Positions 26,986 through 35,587 of a stretch of 64,000 bases of DNA are shown here, in pieces. Numbering within the stretch: position 1 is the stretch's first letter; the number at the start of each line of letters is the position of its first letter. The notes under the pieces are model-generated. The model saw only the letters and a list, made by a program, of their open reading frames with translations. It was not told the DNA's origin and searched no databases. This DNA comes from Clostridium sp. BSD9I1 (GTDB lineage Bacteria; Bacillota; Clostridia; Clostridiales; Clostridiaceae): assembly GCF_900185645.1 (NCBI RefSeq), contig NZ_FYAM01000023.1, forward strand, positions 992,001-1,056,000, in the 5' to 3' direction. Both the position numbers and the translations under genes were made by a program.

Positions 26986-28695
26986 TTATTCCTCCACTAT
27001 TAAGTTTACTATTTTTGCATCTTTAACTTTTACAAGTCCCTTATCCGTTATTTTAAGCTCAGGACTTACAGGAAGTGAATTTGTACTAAAGGACATTACT
27101 GGATTGTAATGATTATATCCTAAATCTTTCATAGCTTCTTTTACCTTTGAAAGTTCAAGGCCAACTTCTTCTACTGACTTTTCTGAAAGTATTCCTGCCA
27201 CATTAAGCTTAACGCTTGCTAGGATACTTTCATTTTCACAAACACAGTATCCTCCCTGATTTTCTATGATAAAGTTTGCAGCACATACTATATCTACTGG
27301 GCTTTTTCCTATCACAAGTAAGTTATGATGATCATGAGCGTAGGTTGTTGCAACTGCTCCTCTTTTAATGGTATCTCCTGAAGCTAATGCCAAGGTTACA
27401 TTATCTGTACCCTTATGTCTCTCAAACACACCTATAAGAGCATAGGGTGAACTTTCCCAATCTATATATCCATTTACTACATCTAAATAATCAAATATCT
27501 CTTCTGTAAAAGTGCTTCCGTTTTTTACATTTATAATTCTGCACTTAACTTTTCCATTTTCTATATTTGCCTTTATTTTCAAGTCTTCTTTACTTATCTT
27601 TGCAAGTTTAACACTGTTATAAAAGTCATTTGGAAAATTATTTTCAGAGGATGTATATTCATATTTTTTACCATCTTCATAAACACATTCCCCATTTTTA
27701 TATACTGAATTAATATTAAATTTCTCTACATTATCTAATATTATAAAATCTGCTATTTTACCTGGGGCAACGGCTCCTCTGTCCTTTAAATCCATTCTCA
27801 AAGCTGGGTTTAATGTACCAAAAGTTATTGCCCTTTCAGGTTTCATACCAAGCTTAATTGCCTTTTTAATGATGTTGTTTAAATGTCCTTCATTTATAAA
27901 GTTATCTGCCATTACGTCATCTGTTACAAAACAAAAATTATTATAAATATCATTTTCTTCAATGAACTTTATATTTTCCTCTGTTAATGACTTATCTTGA
28001 ATTTCTACAAACATACCATTTAAAAATCTGTCTTCCATAGTTTCTGGAGTATGCTGAGTATGATCTGAATCCACTCCATTAAATATAAACTTATATAAAT
28101 CTTCTCCCGCAATCCTTGGGCAGTGTCCTTCGATAATAAGCTTTGGATATTTGTTTTTTATATAACTTAAAAACTTGTTTATCTTACTTTCTGGATTTTT
28201 AATCACTTCCACATAATTCATAACTTCCCCAAGGCATATTACCTTAGGATTTTTTATAAGCTCTTCAAATTCTTCTATACCAATCTCCGCTCCTGAGGTT
28301 TCTAATTCTGTTGAAGGAACAGAACTTGGAATTCCATAAAAGATATCAGCAGTGCAGTTTTCATCCCTTTTTATCATTTCCTTTATTCCAACAATCCCAA
28401 ATACATTAGCTATTTCATGAGGTTCTGCAACCACTGTAGTCACACCATTTTTGATAAGCTGGTGAGAAAAAGCTTCTGGCGTTACCATTGAGCTTTCTAT
28501 ATGAAGATGTATATCTATAAGGGAAGGAATTAAATACTTTCCTTCCCCTTCTATAATACTATTAGCCCTTATATTCTTTACATCCTTCAAAGTAGTGTAT
28601 AAAAACTTTCCGTTCTTTACAACAACTGAAGACTTTATAAACTTTTTTGAATACACATTAAATACTTGTATATCCTTTATTATTAAATCCATCAT
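26986..28695 (-). CDS. ade: Adenine deaminase
   Basis: A 569-residue amidohydrolase converting adenine to hypoxanthine. Features: LIPSLIDIHLHIESSMVTPEAF (metal HxH and family ESSMVTP), VAEPHEIANV, GHCPRI, SDHTQHTPE, and the C-terminal region with TYAHDHHNLLVIG and the typical late motif MSFSTNSLPVSPELKITDKGLV. Length is standard for Ade. It sits between PotD-like transporter gene (gap 14 bases) and nucleoside phosphorylase, making a purine salvage/uptake operon. ATG ATG starts at 28695/28692. Confidence 0.96.
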   Translation of the reverse strand: MMDLIIKDIQVFNVYSKKFIKSSVVVKNGKFLYTTLKDVKNIRANSIIEGEGKYLIPSLIDIHLHIESSMVTPEAFSHQLIKNGVTTVVAEPHEIANVFGIVGIKEMIKRDENCTADIFYGIPSSVPSTELETSGAEIGIEEFEELIKNPKVICLGEVMNYVEVIKNPESKINKFLSYIKNKYPKLIIEGHCPRIAGEDLYKFIFNGVDSDHTQHTPETMEDRFLNGMFVEIQDKSLTEENIKFIEENDIYNNFCFVTDDVMADNFINEGHLNNIIKKAIKLGMKPERAITFGTLNPALRMDLKDRGAVAPGKIADFIILDNVEKFNINSVYKNGECVYEDGKKYEYTSSENNFPNDFYNSVKLAKISKEDLKIKANIENGKVKCRIINVKNGSTFTEEIFDYLDVVNGYIDWESSPYALIGVFERHKGTDNVTLALASGDTIKRGAVATTYAHDHHNLLVIGKSPVDIVCAANFIIENQGGYCVCENESILASVKLNVAGILSEKSVEEVGLELSKVKEAMKDLGYNHYNPVMSFSTNSLPVSPELKITDKGLVKVKDAKIVNLIVEE

Positions 28696-28709
28696 ATATT
28701 TAACCCTTC

Positions 28710-29774
28710 TTATTTTCCAGAGGATATTTCCTTATTCCAAGTATCTATCCACTGCTTATTTACCTCATTTACATATTGCCAATTTACAGACTTTAACTTT
28801 TTAATCATTTCTTCTCCATAAGTTTGACCTTTAGCTTCTTCTTCAGTTAATTTTACATTCTTATTTGATGGCGCTTCTACTTTAGCTTTACCAGTTGCAG
28901 TTTGAACTTCTTCACTTAATGTAAAATCTATAAACTTTTCAGCAAGCTCTTTGTTCTTTGATCCCTTAACTACATTTATTGTATTAAGCCCTACATAACT
29001 TCCTTCTGAAGGAGTTACAAATTTAGCTCCTGGGCATGCCTTTAATATATTTCCGTAAGCAAAGTCTTGAATAACTGCTACAGCTATTTCACCTTGATTA
29101 AACATATTTGCAAGCTCTGAGGATTTTCCATAATATTTAACAACACTTGGAGCAAGCTGTTTCATCTTATCAAAAGCTTTAGCTTCATTTCCCTTTATAT
29201 CTACTCCAGCTTGATCACCTGCTACCATCATCATAAGTGGTCCTGCAGTTACCGTTATATCTGGAATTGCAATTTTTCCTTTAAGTTCTGGTTTCCAAAG
29301 ATCTGCCCAGGATGTTATAGGAGTTTTAATAACTTCTGGATCATATACTATTCCAAGACTATTTATAGTGTATGCTGGTCCATATCCTTCTCCTTGAGGA
29401 GCTTTTGCTAAATCATATACATTGTTTAAGTTTGGAATATTTGCTGTATTTATCTTTTCAAATAATCCTTCTTTTATTCCCTGCATGGAATACAAATCTG
29501 CAAGATAAATTAAATCAATTCCTTCTTTCTTTTGCTTAAGTTTTGTAAGTCTTTCTCCATTGTTACCCTTTTCTAAAACTATTTTTACATTGTATTTTTT
29601 TTCAAATGGTTCATATATATTCTTCTTTAATAAATCCTCATTAAACCCCCAAGTGGAGATTGTGAGTGTTTTTGGTTCTTCCTTGGTATTTGTTGAAGCC
29701 TCTTTAGATCCACAACCTACTAAAAGTGTAGTTGCAGTAAGTACTGATGCAAGTAAAATACTTAATTTTTTCAT
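28710..29774 (-). CDS. potD: PotD-like ABC transporter binding lipoprotein
   Basis: A 354-residue lipoprotein: signal with lipobox LLVGC at residues 18-22, then a type II periplasmic-binding fold (TLTISTWGFNEDLLKKNIYEPFEKKYNVKIVLE). It belongs to the spermidine/putrescine-iron-thiamine superfamily, in which ligand cannot be assigned by family alone. Placement between an ATPase gene and adenine deaminase raises the possibility that the ligand is a purine or related compound rather than a polyamine. Confidence 0.88.
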   Translation of the reverse strand: MKKLSILLASVLTATTLLVGCGSKEASTNTKEEPKTLTISTWGFNEDLLKKNIYEPFEKKYNVKIVLEKGNNGERLTKLKQKKEGIDLIYLADLYSMQGIKEGLFEKINTANIPNLNNVYDLAKAPQGEGYGPAYTINSLGIVYDPEVIKTPITSWADLWKPELKGKIAIPDITVTAGPLMMMVAGDQAGVDIKGNEAKAFDKMKQLAPSVVKYYGKSSELANMFNQGEIAVAVIQDFAYGNILKACPGAKFVTPSEGSYVGLNTINVVKGSKNKELAEKFIDFTLSEEVQTATGKAKVEAPSNKNVKLTEEEAKGQTYGEEMIKKLKSVNWQYVNEVNKQWIDTWNKEISSGK

Positions 29775-29787
29775 TGATTTTTCCCCC

Positions 29788-30834
29788 TTAAACTAATATT
29801 AATTTATCTTTATTAAATTTAATATTTACCTTTTCACCATTTTTAAAGTTATTTTCAAAACTTGTATTTACAATATAATCACCAAGCTTAGTGCTTACTA
29901 TATACTGAATTTGCTTTCCTAGGAATGTACTTATCCCAACAATTCCTTCTAGGGTATTTTCTGAATTTCTTCCATCAAATCTTTGAATTTCTATATCTTC
30001 CGGTCTTATAGTCCCTTTTACATCTGATCCCTTTACATAGCTTGTATAGAATATTCCGCTATTTTTTGCTTTATAAACTCCTTGACCATTTTCTTCACTT
30101 ATAAGATTTAAGTCTATGAAGTTTTCAAATCCCACAAACTTTGCAGTAAATTCAGTTAGTGGATTATTATATATGTTAATTGGATTATCTAACTGCTCAA
30201 TTATACCGCCATTCATTACTGCAACCTTGTCTGAAATGGAAAAACATTCTTCCTGGTCATGAGTTACATATATTGCAGTAATTCCAAGTCTTTGCTGAAT
30301 CTTTCTTATTTCAACTCTCATTTTCACCCTAAGTTTTGCATCTAAGTTGCTTAAAGGTTCATCAAAGAGCAATAAGCCTGGTCTTATAACTAGCGCTCTA
30401 GCCAAAGCAACTCTTTGCTTTTGTCCTCCTGAAAGTTCATCTGGAAATCTCTTTTCAAATCCCTTAAGGTCTACTACCTCAAGCATTTCCATAACTCTTT
30501 TATTTATTTCTAAATTATCAACTTTTCTAAGCTTTAATCCAAATGCCACATTATCAAATATACTTAAATGAGGAAACAATGCATAGTTTTGAAATACATA
30601 TCCAAAGTTTCTTTTATGCACAGGCACTTTAGTATAATCCTCACCGTCAAATATAAATTGCCCTTCTGTGCTGTTTAAAAAGCCTTGAACAAGTCTTAAA
30701 GTTGTTGTTTTTCCGCATCCGCTTGGCCCTAAAAGAGAAACAAGTTCTCCCTTTTCAACTTGGAAATTAAAGTTTTTAAGTATCATATTATCGCCATAAC
30801 CTGCAGTTATATTTCTTAATTCAAGTAATGCCAT
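29788..30834 (-). CDS. potA: PotA-like ABC transporter ATPase
   Basis: A 348-residue ATPase with Walker A (GPSGCGKTT), Q loop, signature [15 protein letters not shown], Walker B LLLFDEPLSNLD and switch His (YVTHDQEE). Residues about 240-348 form a TOBE regulatory domain (RPEDIEIQRF). It is the energy subunit for the permeases encoded directly upstream (gap of 12 bases). Confidence 0.93.
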   Translation of the reverse strand: MALLELRNITAGYGDNMILKNFNFQVEKGELVSLLGPSGCGKTTTLRLVQGFLNSTEGQFIFDGEDYTKVPVHKRNFGYVFQNYALFPHLSIFDNVAFGLKLRKVDNLEINKRVMEMLEVVDLKGFEKRFPDELSGGQKQRVALARALVIRPGLLLFDEPLSNLDAKLRVKMRVEIRKIQQRLGITAIYVTHDQEECFSISDKVAVMNGGIIEQLDNPINIYNNPLTEFTAKFVGFENFIDLNLISEENGQGVYKAKNSGIFYTSYVKGSDVKGTIRPEDIEIQRFDGRNSENTLEGIVGISTFLGKQIQYIVSTKLGDYIVNTSFENNFKNGEKVNIKFNKDKLILV

Positions 30835-30846
30835 ATATTATCACTC

Positions 30847-31629
30847 CTATTTAGCAAAATAACTTAACCCTAAAGTCTTTTCTACAATTACCATTAAAAC
30901 TATTGTAAATACCATAAGCGCAACAGATAACGCTGCAATAGTTGGGTCATAATTGTACTCTACATAACTTAGCATTTGTATAGGTAATGTGCTTACCCCT
31001 GGTCCCGATAAAAATACTGAAAGAGGTACATTATTAAAGGAATTTATAAATGCAAGTATAAATGCTGCTATTACTCCTGATTTAATATTAGGAAGTACCA
31101 CCTTGAAGAATGTCCTTCCTTTACTTAACCCCAAACTCATAGCTGCTTCCTCTATAGAATAATCAAAATTACTAAGACTTGAAGAAACTACCCTTATAGC
31201 ATAGGGAAAAAGTATTATAGCATGTCCGATAAACAAGCTTAAATAAACCGGAAAATCATTTTCTACCATTAAAAATTTTAATAATGCAAACCCTAAAACT
31301 ATTCCCGGTATAAGTACAGGTGATACAAATATTCCATTGAGAACATTCTTACCCTTAAAGTTATATCTGTTTATAGCATAAGCTGCTGGAATTCCCATAA
31401 TAAGTGCTACCATAGTAGCCAAAAAAGCAATTCCCAAACTAATTTTTAAAGTTTCCATAAACATTTCTACATTTAATATATTTTCAAACCATTTAAGAGA
31501 AAATCCCTTTGGAGGGAAAGCTAAAAAGTTTTCACTGCTGAAAGAAGCTCCGATTATTATAAGCAGTGGTCCTAGTAAGAAAATATATACCATTAAAGTG
31601 AATATCACCAAAAATTTATTCTTTTTCAC
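30847..31629 (-). CDS. potC: PotC-like ABC transporter permease
   Basis: A 260-residue membrane protein with six helices and the EAA loop EEAAMSLGLSKGRTFFKVVLPNIKSG split around residues 160-185, the ATPase contact. Start is GTG with AGGA close upstream. It lies six bases after potB; PotB and PotC form the channel. Confidence 0.92.
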   Translation of the reverse strand: MKKNKFLVIFTLMVYIFLLGPLLIIIGASFSSENFLAFPPKGFSLKWFENILNVEMFMETLKISLGIAFLATMVALIMGIPAAYAINRYNFKGKNVLNGIFVSPVLIPGIVLGFALLKFLMVENDFPVYLSLFIGHAIILFPYAIRVVSSSLSNFDYSIEEAAMSLGLSKGRTFFKVVLPNIKSGVIAAFILAFINSFNNVPLSVFLSGPGVSTLPIQMLSYVEYNYDPTIAALSVALMVFTIVLMVIVEKTLGLSYFAK

Positions 31630-31635
31630 CTTGTC

Positions 31636-32460
31636 CTACCCCCTTCTATTTAAAGCTTTAGCCCCTCTATTCATGATGGAAGTAACTATAATTGTTGTAA
31701 TTATCATTATAACAGCTACAACAGATGCGCTATTCCAATCAGATAAAGTCATTGCATTTTGATATATCAATGTGGCTAAAACCCTTGTCTTAGTTCCTCC
31801 TAAAAGCTGTGGAGTGGTGTACGCAGTAAGGCATCCAGTAAATACAAGTACACTTCCTGTCATGAGTCCTGGCACGCTTAACGGAAATACCACTTTTAAA
31901 AACGCCTTAAACTTAGAAGCTCCAAGACTTTCTGCTGCAAGCATGTAGTCTTCTGTTATATTTTCCATTACACCTATAAGAGAAAGTATCATTAAAGGCA
32001 GGAACAATTGCACAAATCCCACTACAATAGAAAATTCATTATATAACATGCTAACTGGGCTATTGATTAAGTTAAGATTTAAAAGAATTGTGTTTAAAAG
32101 TCCTTTCTTACCAAGTATTACAATCCAACAAAAAGAACGAACAACTGGAGATGTAAGCATAGGAAACACTGCTAGCGCTATGTATAATCCTCTTCTTTTA
32201 ACACCTATTTTAGATATGTAATATGCAGTAGGCAATCCTAAAACTGCACATATTATAGTACTTATTAAACTTAGTTTCATAGTTCTTATAAATACATCTT
32301 GAAAAAAAGAATCCCTAAGTATGTTGGTATAGACTTCTATAGATAATGTACCTTCAGCTTGAAATGTAGAAATACATATTTTAAATACCGGAATTATAGC
32401 AAACAAAGTCAAAAATATTGCAGCAGGTATCATTAAATAAAAGCCAGTTCTCTTTTTCAT
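31636..32460 (-). CDS. potB: PotB-like ABC transporter permease
   Basis: A 274-residue permease with six predicted helices and an EAA loop (LAAESLGASKFKAFLKVVFPL) near residues 182-203. The start is ATG 32460, seven bases after AGGAGG; a GTG at 32469 overlaps that site and is unlikely. First gene of the six-gene minus-strand cluster potB-potC-potA-potD-ade-phosphorylase. Confidence 0.92.
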   Translation of the reverse strand: MKKRTGFYLMIPAAIFLTLFAIIPVFKICISTFQAEGTLSIEVYTNILRDSFFQDVFIRTMKLSLISTIICAVLGLPTAYYISKIGVKRRGLYIALAVFPMLTSPVVRSFCWIVILGKKGLLNTILLNLNLINSPVSMLYNEFSIVVGFVQLFLPLMILSLIGVMENITEDYMLAAESLGASKFKAFLKVVFPLSVPGLMTGSVLVFTGCLTAYTTPQLLGGTKTRVLATLIYQNAMTLSDWNSASVVAVIMIITTIIVTSIMNRGAKALNRRG

Positions 32461-32534
32461 ATTTGTCACCTCCTAAAATTTACACATTAACTACGATAAT
32501 TCTTCATTTTACAATTGTATAGAAACCCGGATAT

Positions 32535-32572
32535 CACGAACTAAATATTTATTTTTAAAACTATTATTCGTG
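32535..32572. promoter_or_regulatory. Inverted CACGAA motif pair, possible PurR box
   Basis: CACGAACTAAATATT and, inverted, AATA-type TATTATTCGTG: two CACGAA half-sites facing each other across about 26 bases, upstream of potB. Gram-positive PurR binds paired CGAA-containing boxes of similar layout, and the operon carries purine genes. Spacing and sequence are close to but not a clean match. Confidence 0.4.
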
Positions 32573-32674
32573 TTTTACAAAATAATAATATCTCACTTTG
32601 TAAATATAGTCAATAGTTTATAAATAATAAATGGTGGTATAATAATATGTATCACTGAATACGGAGGTGTTTTT

Positions 32675-33382
32675 ATGCAAACATTAAATTTTTTAGGAAG
32701 AGGTTCTGCTTTTAATACAGAAGAGGGAAATACTTCAGCTTATATAAAACGCGGTGATAAACTTCTCTTAATAGACTGTGGAGAAAGCATATTTGAAAGA
32801 ATAAAACAAAAGAGGCTATTAGAAAATTCTAAAGAGATAACAATACTAATTACTCATTTACATTCTGACCATGTAGGAAGCCTTAGCAGCCTTATTTTTT
32901 ACTGTTACTATATGCTAAATAAAAAGGTTTCTATAATATACCCCTCCTCTTATGCCTTAAAATCTCTTTTTAGCATAATGAACAATAAAGATAATATGTA
33001 CAACTTAATAGAAAGCTATGAAAATACTCGTATTGCTTTAGGTGATATAGAAGTTATGCCCGTAAAAGCTTCTCATTCTAAAGAAATGTATTGCTATGGT
33101 TATTTTATTTACTATGATAATAAAACGATTTACTATAGTGGTGATTCTAATGCCATTGAGGAAAACACATTAAATCTCTTTAAGAACGGAAAAATTGATG
33201 AGTTATATCAAGATACCTGCTACCCTGACTATACGGGAAGTGGTCATTTATCCATTAGTAAACTGTCTAATTTGATTCCTGAAAATCTAAGAAAAAAAGT
33301 TTATTGTATGCATATAGATGGAAATGAACTTATTAAAGAGGCAACAAAGCTTGGCTTTAATATAGTAGAAATCAATATTTAA
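32675..33382 (+). CDS. MBL-fold hydrolase, RNase Z-like
   Basis: A 235-residue metallo-beta-lactamase-fold protein. Metal ligands: THLHSDHVGS (HxHxDH), KASHSKE, YSGDSNA and a final CMHIDG. The layout follows RNase Z/ElaC-like and related phosphodiesterases, but the protein is shorter than typical RNase Z (about 310) and lacks the flexible arm. Cyclic nucleotide or RNA phosphodiester cleavage is possible. It is divergent from the pot cluster. The stop codon is followed directly by a small inverted repeat (GAAATTTCG / CGAAATTTC) and a family A element. Confidence 0.85.
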   Translation: MQTLNFLGRGSAFNTEEGNTSAYIKRGDKLLLIDCGESIFERIKQKRLLENSKEITILITHLHSDHVGSLSSLIFYCYYMLNKKVSIIYPSSYALKSLFSIMNNKDNMYNLIESYENTRIALGDIEVMPVKASHSKEMYCYGYFIYYDNKTIYYSGDSNAIEENTLNLFKNGKIDELYQDTCYPDYTGSGHLSISKLSNLIPENLRKKVYCMHIDGNELIKEATKLGFNIVEINI

Positions 33383-33383
33383 A

Positions 33384-33408
33384 GAAATTTCGTTAAACGA
33401 AATTTCCT
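33384..33408. repeat. Small hairpin repeat next to family A
   Basis: GAAATTTCG-TTAAA-CGAAATTTC, followed by CTCCTTTAGCAGGTAAGCATGAAT. The same hairpin-plus-CCTCCTTTAG arrangement precedes copy A3 (8083-8120) and a variant (GAAATTCAG.. CTGAATTTC, CCTTTAGCAG) precedes copy A1 (1688-1735). It looks like a constant neighbour module of the element. Confidence 0.65.
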
Positions 33409-33434
33409 CCTTTAGCAGGTAAGCATGAATAATA

Positions 33435-33679
33435 TTTTTAATGTTGAACATAAGCAGGGAATTTGCATTGTAGAAAGCATTGAGCAAACAATTAAAATCT
33501 CTTTATTTCTTATTTTAAGGCGCCGTATAGAGTCTTCTACTGTTTGAGCTATAGGCGAGTTTAGAAGGCTTAGGCGCCTTAAAAGGAAGAAATATTAGAG
33601 CTTTTTCGTGCAGCGAACGCTTTCCTAAATGCAAATTTCCTGCGAGCGGTTCAACATTAAAAATGTCGTCTTATTTCTA
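33435..33679 (+). repeat. Family A long-hairpin element, copy A4, with flank
   Basis: Hairpin 33435-33663 with perfect 15-base ends TTTTTAATGTTGAAC / GTTCAACATTAAAAA; inner stem ATTTTAAGGCGCC with GGCGCCTTAAAAG, and GTCTTCTA with TAGAAGGC; tip CTGTTTGAGCTATAGGCGAG. The right flank reads TAGAAATAAGACG on the minus strand, and its first three bases are the stop codon of the helicase gene (33677-33679). Confidence 0.85.
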
Positions 33680-35446
33680 TATTTTTTTAAGAATGTTATT
33701 TATTCCTTCGCTTGCTTTTAAACGCTGTTCTTGAATCCATTCTTCGTCAAATTCCAAATGGAACAACTTTGAAAAAGAGTAATATAAATTTAATTTTTGG
33801 TAGTAAATCTCTAATTCATATAAGTCGTTAAACCTATATGAAGGCTTTGAAAGTTTTTCTTGTTTTGCTACAAACAATTCATCTACATAAGTTAAAAATG
33901 TGTGCATAAGATCTTTATCACTCACATCAAAAGGTACTTTCAAAAGCTTCCATTGGATTGATTCATCTAACTTATAAAATTTTAAGTTATCAAGTATAAT
34001 TATATATTCATTTATATCCATCTTTCTGTAAAAAGATACTTTTTCTTCTCTTGTGCTCCATAATGCTAACTTTTCTCTTAAAGGTAAACTTTTTACCTTT
34101 AGTATTGCATCACTAGGCCCTATTACCCCTTCATTTATCTCCCTATCTTTTACCATAATCATCTCATCTATAAAGTCTTGGGTATGCCCATGGGATGCTA
34201 CATATCCTATATCATATATACCCTTTCTACCTGCTCTTCCTGCAATTTGTTTCACCTCTTGAGAAGTTAAATATCTTACTTCACTGCCATCAAACTTTTT
34301 AACATCCATAAATACTATTCTCTTTATAGGCAAATTTACTCCCATACCAATTGCATCAGTAGTTATAAGTATAGAAGTTTCTTTATTTATAAATTGTTCA
34401 TACTGCTTTCTTCTGACTTCTGGAGGTAAATCTCCATATATAAGACTTGCTTTTATGCCTAAATCAGCATAATGATATGCAAGATTTAAAACTCTCTTTT
34501 TAGAAAATACAACTAATGCATCTCCCTCTTGAATATCCTTATATGCAAAAGGATTTTCTTGTATCTCTAAAGGTATATCCCTTGTATATTCTCTAAACTC
34601 GTATTCATCTTCACAATCCTCTATTATTTCTATTAAAAGCTCTTTTGCATTTAACGCACCACACACATGAATTTCCTTACAATTTAACGCCAACATAGCT
34701 CTTGTCCATGCTGCTCCTCTTTGATCGTCATTTATCATTTGCACTTCATCTATTATTGCTAGGTCATAGTTTTCTCCTATATTCAACTTTTCTATAGTGC
34801 ATGAAGTATGGGTTGCACCTTCTATGATTATCTCTTCTTCTCCTGTAAGTAAGTTGCACTTTACTCCTTCACTGTTAAGCCTTTCAAAATTTTCTAATGC
34901 TAGTATTCTTAAAGGTGATAAATATATTCCTTTAGTAACTTCTTTTAACCTTTGCATAGCGTTGTAAGTTTTTCCAGTATTCGTTTCTCCCAAGTGAAGA
35001 TAAAACTTTCTTTTAAGTCTTCGTGCATCTTCATATTCATCCTTTGGATTTTTAGGAAATATTGTTTCAAATTCATGATATATAAGCTTTGGAATATGCT
35101 TAGTTATAAGTACACTCATAGCACCTGATTTTAAATAAGCGCCATAATTCCCCTTCACTATTTCGTCAAATCTATAACTTGTATGATTTTTTCTATTGTA
35201 ATCCTCTATGAGTTTTTTAGATATGTACTCTAAAATTTCTGAATATCTTTCATGAACTACTCTAAACTCTTTATTATCAAGACCTTCAAACTCTTTTAAT
35301 TGCTTTATTTTTTTACGAACTGATGCCTCGTGCTCCCAAAGCATATGTGGTTTAGTATGCCTTACTATTTGTTCTATTTGATTTATTTGACTTTTTATTT
35401 TTCTAAAATTTCTATCTACTGTGCTTTTACTGCTACCTCTTCCCAT
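33677..35446 (-). CDS. SUV3-like DExH RNA helicase
   Basis: A 589-residue superfamily 2 helicase. N-terminal helical part (1-160), then Walker A LGETNTGKTYNAM, motif Ib-like YLSPLRILALENFERLNSEG, motif II IIDEVQM, the stretch DDQRGAAWTRAMLAL...EIHVCGA that is specific to SUV3, motif V LITTDAIGMGVNLP and motif VI QIAGRAGRKG. SUV3 is the helicase of the yeast and human mitochondrial RNA degradation complex; bacterial versions are uncommon and little studied. RNA unwinding during decay is the likely role. The helical C-terminal region is present. Single gene with strong AAGGAG. Confidence 0.88.
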   Translation of the reverse strand: MGRGSSKSTVDRNFRKIKSQINQIEQIVRHTKPHMLWEHEASVRKKIKQLKEFEGLDNKEFRVVHERYSEILEYISKKLIEDYNRKNHTSYRFDEIVKGNYGAYLKSGAMSVLITKHIPKLIYHEFETIFPKNPKDEYEDARRLKRKFYLHLGETNTGKTYNAMQRLKEVTKGIYLSPLRILALENFERLNSEGVKCNLLTGEEEIIIEGATHTSCTIEKLNIGENYDLAIIDEVQMINDDQRGAAWTRAMLALNCKEIHVCGALNAKELLIEIIEDCEDEYEFREYTRDIPLEIQENPFAYKDIQEGDALVVFSKKRVLNLAYHYADLGIKASLIYGDLPPEVRRKQYEQFINKETSILITTDAIGMGVNLPIKRIVFMDVKKFDGSEVRYLTSQEVKQIAGRAGRKGIYDIGYVASHGHTQDFIDEMIMVKDREINEGVIGPSDAILKVKSLPLREKLALWSTREEKVSFYRKMDINEYIIILDNLKFYKLDESIQWKLLKVPFDVSDKDLMHTFLTYVDELFVAKQEKLSKPSYRFNDLYELEIYYQKLNLYYSFSKLFHLEFDEEWIQEQRLKASEGINNILKKI

Positions 35447-35512
35447 AGTAAAACTCCTTACATATGATATTTATAATTTACTATTATATCATTATTTCCC
35501 ATTAAAAATGCC

Positions 35513-35550
35513 CCTCTTAGTAAAGCTTATATTTAGCTTTACCAGAGAGG
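35513..35550 (-). terminator. Terminator of the M14 carboxypeptidase gene
   Basis: CCTCTCTGGTAAAGCT ... AGCTTTACTAAGAGG on the minus strand, followed by GGCATTTTTAATGG. Confidence 0.75.
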
Positions 35551-35587
35551 AAAATTAAATGCTATATTTTATTAATATTATTATTTT

